From the NCBI GenBank assembly GCA_041859375.1, contig JBHEKP010000376.1, positions 1 through 7,424 on the forward strand: 7,424 nucleotides of DNA, read 5' to 3'. A program made the position numbers and the translations under genes. The notes under the pieces are model-generated. The model saw nothing but the letters and a program-made list of their open reading frames with translations. It was not told where the DNA came from and ran no database searches. Of the stretch, positions 1-4,489 are shown one piece after another. The stretch comes from JBHEKP01 sp041859375 (GTDB taxonomy: Bacteria > Hydrogenedentota > Hydrogenedentia > Hydrogenedentales > CAITNO01). How positions within the stretch are numbered: the first letter of the stretch is position 1; each line of letters starts with the position of its first letter.

Positions 1-81
1 ATCGCCGACATCCCCGAGCCGGAAAAAGCCCCCGCGGGCGGCCCCGGCGGCATGGGCGGCGGCATGGGCGACATGTACTAA
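1..81 (+). CDS. groEL: GroEL (Hsp60 chaperonin), C-terminal end only
   Basis: Frame 1 is open from the first base and ends at TAA (79-81). The 26 residues run from IADIPEPEK through a proline/alanine linker into GGPGGMGGGMGDMY. An I-x-[DE]-x-P-E-x-E segment followed by a flexible Gly-Gly-Met repeat tail is the hallmark C terminus of bacterial GroEL, the ATP-dependent folding chamber of the cytoplasm. The disordered tail projects into the cavity of the heptameric ring. More than 95% of the gene lies upstream of the window, so its start, any groES partner and its regulation (often CIRCE/HrcA) cannot be seen. A strong intrinsic terminator follows 28 bases after the stop, so it is the last gene of its transcript. 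The tail ends in DMY rather than the common GGMGGMDY or GGMM form. Identification is secure, but which paralogue it is cannot be told. Confidence 0.93.
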   Translation: MADIPEPEKAPAGGPGGMGGGMGDMY

Positions 82-109
82 GACCGGCCCTCCCATCCCC
101 CTGACACTT

Positions 110-149
110 CCCCCCGTCCCGGGAAACCGGCGGCGGGGGGATTCTTTTT
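110..149 (+). terminator. Rho-independent terminator of groEL
   Basis: The left arm (110-122) pairs with the right arm (127-140): six C-G pairs, G-C, one T-G wobble, C-G, then four more pairs, with only C131 bulged. The loop at 123-126 is GAAA, a GNRA tetraloop, which is highly stable. The stem is followed directly by ATTCTTTTT (141-149), giving the U-rich tract. Orientation and position, 28 bases after the groEL stop, fit termination of the groEL transcript. Confidence 0.88.
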
Positions 150-209
150 AGAGCACGAACATCCCCCCTTAAAGGGGGCTTAAGATACCGCGCCTCCTGG
201 TTTGTTGTT

Positions 210-271
210 CACGCTTCAGCGTGTCCGGAAACTCTCAACCCGCGATAACCGACCACACGCCGAAATGCGTG
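210..271. repeat. Two small hairpins sharing one stem sequence
   Basis: CACGC-TTCA-GCGTG (210-223) and CACGC-CGAAAT-GCGTG (256-271) are two perfect 5-bp stems with identical arms 46 bases apart. They lie in the non-coding stretch between groEL and the GH32 gene. The identical arms could also cross-pair. At this length and GC content they may be chance, and no function can be assigned. Confidence 0.3.
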
Positions 272-323
272 CCCCAAAAAAACATCTCTCTTCTTCAAGC
301 GCGGTCCCCCGTGTCCGCCCGCT

Positions 324-352
324 CCAAGTCCCCCTTCTGAAGGGGGATTTGG
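324..352. repeat. 13-bp-stem palindromic repeat (CCCCCTT/AAGGGGG type)
   Basis: Arms 324-336 and 340-352 pair over 13 bp with a single G-T wobble and a CTG loop. It sits 3' of the minus-strand GH32 gene and could stabilise or help end that mRNA. However, neither side has a T-tract, so I do not call it an intrinsic terminator. It forms the right-hand end of the inverted-repeat segment at 158-361. Confidence 0.6.
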
Positions 353-399
353 GGGGATGTTGTGTTTATGTTCCAGCCTTTTTGTGCCGGGGCGCGCCC

Positions 400-2517
400 T
401 CACTCCCAGGCGGAACGAAGCTCGTGGACGGTCAGGGCTTCGGCGCGCACATCGCCGCCCCCGGCGAATACCGCCAGCGGCGCGGCGTCCTCCCTGAAGG
501 TCACGGCCATGGGCATGTACACGCGGCCGCCGCCACCGAAGATTTCCACGGACTGGCGGTCCACCAGCAACCGCAGCGACACCCGCCCGTTTTCCGGCTC
601 CAGCGCGGCGGTCTTGTCGCCGCAGGACAATTCGCCCTTCTTTGCGTCATAGGTGACGGGCACGCCGCGCACGATGAACCCGAAACTGCGCGCGCCGGAA
701 ACGTCGAACCCGGCGGTGATGTCGAAGAGATCGCCCCCGGCCTGTTCCAGCACGGTTTCCCCCTTCTTGAAGACCGTGCCGTCCAGCGCATGGGACGGGC
801 CGCGCAGGGTTTCGATCTCGCGCACGGGGTTGGCGAAAAGACGCGGCCCCTCCGCCGTGGCGCGCAGGGTCAGCTCCACGGGAAAGTCCATCATCTGGTT
901 GAAGGGCATGTCCTTCCGGCCCGTGGTGCCCCAGCCAATCTGGATGCGGCGGCCGTCTTCGGCGGGGATGCCGCTGTAGGTCTGGGAGGCGTAGAAGCAG
1001 TTGCCGTGGTTGTACTTTATTTTGCCGGTTTCGGGCGTGAAGGTTTTGCCGTCGAACGCGCCCACGGCATACTCGCCGCTGGCGGCGTAGACCACCCATT
1101 TTTTGCCGCCGGCCCCGCCGTCCACGGCAATCTCAAACAGTTCGGGGCACTCATACCAGCCCTCGATGCGGCTCTGGAAGTCCCACTGTTTCAGGTCGGG
1201 CGAGGTGTAAAAGGAGATGCCCTGCGACTTGCCCCGCTCGTCGTAGACCGCCATGACCCAGTGGCCGCCCGGCGCGTACCAGACCAGCTTCGGGTCGCGG
1301 CCCTCGTGCTTCACCACGGGGTTGCCCTCATACTCGGTGAAGGTGCGGCCCCGGTCGTTGCTGAAGGCGACGCACTCGCCCCGGCCCGTGCTGGTGTAGG
1401 CCGCCACGATCACGTCCTCCGCGCCGGTTTTGAAGCCCGCCGTGTTGTCCCGGTCCACCACGGCGCTGCCCGAGAACACCCAGTCGCCGTGGGCGCGGGG
1501 ATAGATGGCGATGGGCAGCTCCTTCCAGCGGACCAAGTCGGCGCTGACGGCGTGGCCCCAGTGCATGTTGCCCCATTTCCAGCCGTAGGGGTTGTGCTGG
1601 TAGTAGAGGTGGTACTCCCCGTCCATCCAGACCAGCCCGTTCGGGTCGTTGTTCCAGCCGCGGCGGCTGGAGAAGTGGAACTGGGGCCGGTCCCTTTCCT
1701 TGTAGAGATTTTCCATGCCCCGGACGGCGTCGTCCTGGAACACCCGCCCCAGCCCGCCGAAGCGCTTGGCGGGGGCGTTCACCCACAGGGACAGCTCCTG
1801 GCCCGTGAAGGCGGACAGGTCCAGAAAGACCCAGAAGTCGGGGTTTTCGGGGGCAAGCTCGATGTCGAACTCCCGCAGGATTTCCTCCCCCCGCATCAGG
1901 CGCGCGCGCCGCATGGGCGCGTCGTTCTTCACGGGCAGGTTCAGATACCGCTTCTCCGCCCGGAAGGTGACGGACTGCCCGCCGTCCATGGGCTCGTCGC
2001 TTTGGGTGATCTGGTCCACGTTGATGTGCCCCCATCCGTCCGCGCTGTTGTCCACGATTTGCAGCACCGCCTCTTTTCCCTCGAATTCCGACACGTCCCA
2101 GCTTTGCCAGGACAGCTCCTCGCTGCCGCCGGGCCGGTCGTTGGGGCCGGTGGCGCTGCGCGCCTCAATGCCGTCCACCATCAGGTTCATGCACGTCTTT
2201 CCGGGGTGCATGCCGCCGCCGATGAGAAAGTTGAGCCGTTTCCGCTCAATCCTGAAGGGGGGCGAGGTCAGCGCGCCCGTGGCGCCGTCGCCGCCGAGGA
2301 AACTGTTCACCAGCCCCTTCCCCTCGAATCCGGACACGGGCATCTGCCCCTCCAGCGCGCCCCGCGCCGGACCACTTCCGAAGGCCGCGCCATCCGCCGT
2401 CCATGCGCCGTAGTCCGGGCCCTCAAAATCCGCCACCAGGATGTCCTCGCGCGCCCAACCCGCCAGGGAAAAGCACGCCAGCGCCAGCACAACCGGCGGC
2501 AATTTTGTCCATGTCAT
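400..2517 (-). CDS. Secreted GH32 fructanase (levanase/inulinase-like) with two N-terminal accessory modules
   Basis: The predicted product is a 705-residue exported glycoside hydrolase family 32 enzyme, expected to hydrolyse beta-fructofuranosidic bonds (levan, inulin or sucrose) with retention of configuration. The N terminus MTWTKLPPVVLALACFSLAGWA fits a signal peptide cleaved after AGWA (residue 22). Residues ~24-172 form a beta-sandwich-like module (ADFEGPDYGAW, AFGSGPA, LTSPPFRI, NLMVDG). Residues ~181-247 form a second one resembling the DUF4980-type region seen before GH32 domains. The five-bladed catalytic propeller spans ~279-569, with nucleophile Asp291 in WNNDPNG, FSGSAV at 348-353, transition-state stabiliser Asp408 in GRDPK and acid/base Glu456 in YECPEL. 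The C-terminal GH32 sandwich (~574-700) includes LRLLVDRQSVEIFGGGG. All three catalytic carboxylates are present. The start is placed at the ATG at 2515-2517 because GAGGAG lies 7 bases upstream; an in-frame GTG at 2533-2535 would place that Shine-Dalgarno inside the gene. Exact substrate is not readable; a multi-module GH32 of this type more often acts on polymeric fructan than on sucrose alone. Confidence 0.92.
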   Translation of the reverse strand: MTWTKLPPVVLALACFSLAGWAREDILVADFEGPDYGAWTADGAAFGSGPARGALEGQMPVSGFEGKGLVNSFLGGDGATGALTSPPFRIERKRLNFLIGGGMHPGKTCMNLMVDGIEARSATGPNDRPGGSEELSWQSWDVSEFEGKEAVLQIVDNSADGWGHINVDQITQSDEPMDGGQSVTFRAEKRYLNLPVKNDAPMRRARLMRGEEILREFDIELAPENPDFWVFLDLSAFTGQELSLWVNAPAKRFGGLGRVFQDDAVRGMENLYKERDRPQFHFSSRRGWNNDPNGLVWMDGEYHLYYQHNPYGWKWGNMHWGHAVSADLVRWKELPIAIYPRAHGDWVFSGSAVVDRDNTAGFKTGAEDVIVAAYTSTGRGECVAFSNDRGRTFTEYEGNPVVKHEGRDPKLVWYAPGGHWVMAVYDERGKSQGISFYTSPDLKQWDFQSRIEGWYECPELFEIAVDGGAGGKKWVVYAASGEYAVGAFDGKTFTPETGKIKYNHGNCFYASQTYSGIPAEDGRRIQIGWGTTGRKDMPFNQMMDFPVELTLRATAEGPRLFANPVREIETLRGPSHALDGTVFKKGETVLEQAGGDLFDITAGFDVSGARSFGFIVRGVPVTYDAKKGELSCGDKTAALEPENGRVSLRLLVDRQSVEIFGGGGRVYMPMAVTFREDAAPLAVFAGGGDVRAEALTVHELRSAWE

Positions 2518-2524
2518 GGGTGTT

Positions 2525-2530
2525 CTCCTC
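2525..2530 (-). promoter_or_regulatory. Ribosome binding site deciding the GH32 start
   Basis: On the minus strand GAGGAG is followed by AACACCC (7 bases) and the ATG at 2517-2515. This spacing is optimal and rules against the longer GTG start 18 bases upstream. Confidence 0.8.
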
Positions 2531-2629
2531 AACACGCCTGGTTCGTGCGGCGCGCAACCCTACTCTATCCGGAAAAGGGGCGCGGTTTCCATGCGCGGCG
2601 GAACATGGGGTATCATCCCGGCCAACTTT

Positions 2630-2636
2630 GGAGGAG
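2630..2636 (+). promoter_or_regulatory. Ribosome binding site deciding the phosphoesterase start
   Basis: GGAGGAG ends 6 bases before the ATG at 2643. The same reading frame is open upstream to 2403, across the intergenic region and into the GH32 gene on the other strand. This Shine-Dalgarno, together with the signal peptide beginning at 2643, fixes the start. Confidence 0.85.
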
Positions 2637-2642
2637 AACACG

Positions 2643-4412
2643 ATGCGCAGCCCCCTTTTGACGCTTTTGTCCGCCCTTCTGGTCCTGTCCCCCCTTGCGG
2701 GCGCGGAAAGCCTGGTGGAGAAATCCCTGAAACAACTGGCCGAAACCCCGCAAATCAGCCCCGACGTGGTGGATTTTGTGATCTGCGCCGACCCCCAGCC
2801 GGGGGCCATGCTGGGCACGCCCAAGATCTTCCTGGACATGCTCCGGGAGTGGAACACCACAAAGCCGGACTTCATCGTCTGCGCGGGCGACATGATTATG
2901 GGCGGCCCGCCCGCCGAGGTGGGGCCCATGTGGGACGAGTTCCTGGGCCATGCGGGCAAACTGCCCATCCCCTTCTTCACGGTGGCGGGCAACCACGACG
3001 TGAACGACGAGGCGGAGGTGCTGCGCGTCTACGAGCGGCGCGTGGCCCCCTTCAACTACACCATCCAGCGGGGAAACCTCCTGTGCGTGATCCTGAACAC
3101 GGAGGAGCCGGGCAACCCGGACGGGTTCACCGGGGCCCAGCGGGAATGGCTGCGCGGCGTGCTCAAGGCGGCCACGGCAAAGCACATCCTCCTGTTCCTG
3201 CATGTGCCCCTCTTCACGGGCAACTGGGAAAGGGACTGGCAGCCCGTGGCGGACATCATCAAGGGGTATCCCGTGCGCGCGGTCTTCGCGGGGCATGAGC
3301 ATTATTACCGCGACTGGGGCACGCGCGACGGTGTCCGCTATGTGGTGGCGGGCTGCGCGGGCGGCGGCATCGGCACGCCGGAGGAGGAGGGCGGCTTTTA
3401 CTGCTACCTGAACGTGAAGGTCCGGGGCGACAACCTGGACTGGACCGTGGTGAAGCCGGGGGCCACCCTCCCGTCGGACATTGTCACCGAGGCCAAGGTG
3501 GCCCGGCTGCGGGAGCTGCGCGGCATGGTCTCCTGCGAAACCGCGGTGCTGCCCTGGAACGAGCCCCTGAACCGCGACGTGGCCATCACCCTGGCCAACC
3601 CCTTCACCACGCCGCTGGAAACAACGCTGCGCTGGAACATACCCGAAGGCTGGCGCGTGACCCCGGCGGAAATGGTCTTCAAGGCCGGTCCCGGTGAAAA
3701 GGCGACCCTCACGGCGCGCATGGAAAGCGGCGGTCCCGCCGGGTTCCCCGTGCCGGTGCTGGAGGGGAAAGTGGACGACCCGGAAAGTGGCGCGGCCATC
3801 CCCCTGAGCCTTCCCCTGGACCTGGCCCTTGCGGCGAAAGCCCCCCGCGCCACCGGCGCGGTCACCCTGGACGGCGACCTGTCGGAATGGGCCGCCGCCA
3901 TGCCGCTGGCGCTGCAATACGGCTCCTCCTACGACCCCGGGGACACGGCGGACCTGAAGGCGTCCACCCGGGTCATGTGGGACAAGGACCACCTGTATGT
4001 CGCCGTGGAGGTGGAGGACAACGAATTTCACCAGCCCTACCACGGCGACGTGGTCTGGATGGCGGACAGCGTGGAGCTGTGGATTGAAAAGTCCAACTGG
4101 AGCTTCAGCCTCACCCCGCTGGGGCCGCAGGTTTTCCTGGACGAGCGGCCCGACAAGCACCTGGACGCCGTGGTGCCCGAGGTGCCCGTCGCCGTGAAGC
4201 GTGACGGGACGAAGGTCGTGTATGAGGCGGCCTACCCCGCCTCGGAGGTGCCCCACATCCGGCTGGAGGCGGGCAACATCATCCGCTTCTCCCTGCTGGT
4301 GAACGACCTGGACCCCGCCGGCCCGCTGGTGAAACGGCATTACGCCGAACTCGCCCCCGGCGCGGGCGAGCATTTCGCCTGCCCCATGGTCCGGATAACC
4401 TTCACGGAGTAA
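2643..4412 (+). CDS. Secreted calcineurin-like metallophosphoesterase with C-terminal CBM9-like domain
   Basis: The predicted product has 589 residues. MRSPLLTLLSALLVLSPLAGA is a clear signal peptide with a likely cleavage after Ala21, so the enzyme acts outside the cytoplasm. The phosphoesterase domain (~42-262) shows the metal-binding motifs in order: D50-P-Q52, G82-D83, G116-N-H-D119, H187 and G217-H-E-H220. The first motif is DxQ rather than the textbook DxH; this variant occurs in some calcineurin-like subfamilies, such as the CSTP1-like group, and need not inactivate the site. Residues ~300-400 look like a beta-sandwich linker (AITLANPFTTPLETTLRWNI). Residues ~401-589 resemble a CBM9/DOMON-like carbohydrate-binding domain: VTLDGDLSEW (407-416), LYVAVEVEDN (451-460), DSVELWIE (475-482). 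The phosphatase, phosphodiesterase or other substrate is unknown. The fusion suggests targeting to a glycan or glycan-linked phosphate. It is divergent from the GH32 gene and ends in a strong terminator, so it is probably monocistronic. Confidence 0.88.
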   Translation: MRSPLLTLLSALLVLSPLAGAESLVEKSLKQLAETPQISPDVVDFVICADPQPGAMLGTPKIFLDMLREWNTTKPDFIVCAGDMIMGGPPAEVGPMWDEFLGHAGKLPIPFFTVAGNHDVNDEAEVLRVYERRVAPFNYTIQRGNLLCVILNTEEPGNPDGFTGAQREWLRGVLKAATAKHILLFLHVPLFTGNWERDWQPVADIIKGYPVRAVFAGHEHYYRDWGTRDGVRYVVAGCAGGGIGTPEEEGGFYCYLNVKVRGDNLDWTVVKPGATLPSDIVTEAKVARLRELRGMVSCETAVLPWNEPLNRDVAITLANPFTTPLETTLRWNIPEGWRVTPAEMVFKAGPGEKATLTARMESGGPAGFPVPVLEGKVDDPESGAAIPLSLPLDLALAAKAPRATGAVTLDGDLSEWAAAMPLALQYGSSYDPGDTADLKASTRVMWDKDHLYVAVEVEDNEFHQPYHGDVVWMADSVELWIEKSNWSFSLTPLGPQVFLDERPDKHLDAVVPEVPVAVKRDGTKVVYEAAYPASEVPHIRLEAGNIIRFSLLVNDLDPAGPLVKRHYAELAPGAGEHFACPMVRITFTE

Positions 4413-4434
4413 ACAATCCCAGACCCAAACAAGG

Positions 4435-4472
4435 GGCGGGGTCCGGAATCACTTCCGGGCCCCGCCGTTTTT
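4435..4472 (+). terminator. Rho-independent terminator with perfect 14-bp stem
   Basis: GGCGGGGTCCGGAA (4435-4448) pairs along its whole length with TTCCGGGCCCCGCC (4453-4466), with one T-G wobble and a TCAC tetraloop. It is followed by GTTTTT (4467-4472). It begins 22 bases after the phosphoesterase stop and clearly ends that transcript. It lies between convergent genes. On the minus strand the bases after the stem read CCTTGTTTGGG, a poor T-tract, so it may only partly serve the Ig-domain gene that ends at 4490. Confidence 0.9.
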
Positions 4473-4489
4473 CTTGCCGTGTGCCGGGG

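Larger units (their letters stand above)
158..361. repeat. Possible small non-autonomous element with 11-bp terminal inverted repeats
   Basis: AACATCCCCCC at 158-168 is the exact reverse complement of GGGGGGATGTT at 351-361. Just inside each end is a C-run/G-run hairpin. The left one is CCCCCTT/AAGGGGG (164-178). The right one is a 13-bp stem with one G-T pair (324-336 with 340-352, loop CTG). Read on the minus strand the right end is AACATCCCCCCAAATCCCCC and the left end looks like the same motif with the AAATCCCC part missing. Poly-C/poly-G palindromes of this style are dispersed in many bacterial genomes and often give spurious NPPSEGG-like peptides. No flanking target-site duplication is obvious and there is no transposase. 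It could also be two independent copies of a palindromic repeat. The 150 bases between them hold no supported gene. Confidence 0.45.
2518..2642. promoter_or_regulatory. Divergent intergenic region with promoters of both flanking genes
   Basis: This 125-bp gap separates two divergent genes, so both 5' regions must lie here unless the promoters sit inside coding sequence. On the plus strand TATCAT (2611-2616) is one mismatch from a -10 box. TTTCCA (2586-2591) is a poor -35 at a long 19-base spacing. On the minus strand GATAGAGT (complement of about 2569-2576) is a weak -10 candidate. CCATG (2589-2593) and CATGG (2604-2608) form a 5-bp inverted repeat with a 10-base spacer that would overlap the plus promoter and might be an operator. 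All of these boxes are weak; only the location of the regulatory region is well supported. Confidence 0.4.

Noticed and set aside
324..352. Intrinsic terminator for the GH32 gene at the 13-bp palindrome
   Set aside because: The stem is good but no T-tract follows on the minus strand, so it is listed only as a repeat.
209..403. Small minus-strand frame of 64 codons across the intergenic repeat
   Set aside because: Its NPPNPPSEGG stretch is a translation of the C-run/G-run palindrome, a common false gene; no Shine-Dalgarno was seen and the frame overlaps the GH32 stop region.
2440..2517. Lipoprotein signal (LALAC) in the GH32 N terminus
   Set aside because: The residues before Cys do not fit the usual [LVI][ASTVI][GAS]C lipobox, the hydrophobic core before it is short, and a signal peptidase I site AGWA follows.
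2515..2535. GTG start at 2535 for the GH32 gene
   Set aside because: It would put the GAGGAG ribosome binding site inside the coding sequence; the ATG at 2517 has ideal spacing and begins the signal peptide.
202..2661. Very long open frame on the plus strand opposite the GH32 gene (819 codons)
   Set aside because: It lies antisense to a gene with intact GH32 catalytic motifs. High GC at third positions keeps stops rare in this antisense frame, and the peptide is a low-complexity His/Ala/Gly/Val-rich mix with no motif or ribosome binding site.
2613..4373. Long minus-strand frame opposite the phosphoesterase (586 codons)
   Set aside because: Same antisense GC-bias effect; no recognisable domain, while the plus strand carries the full set of phosphoesterase motifs and a signal peptide.
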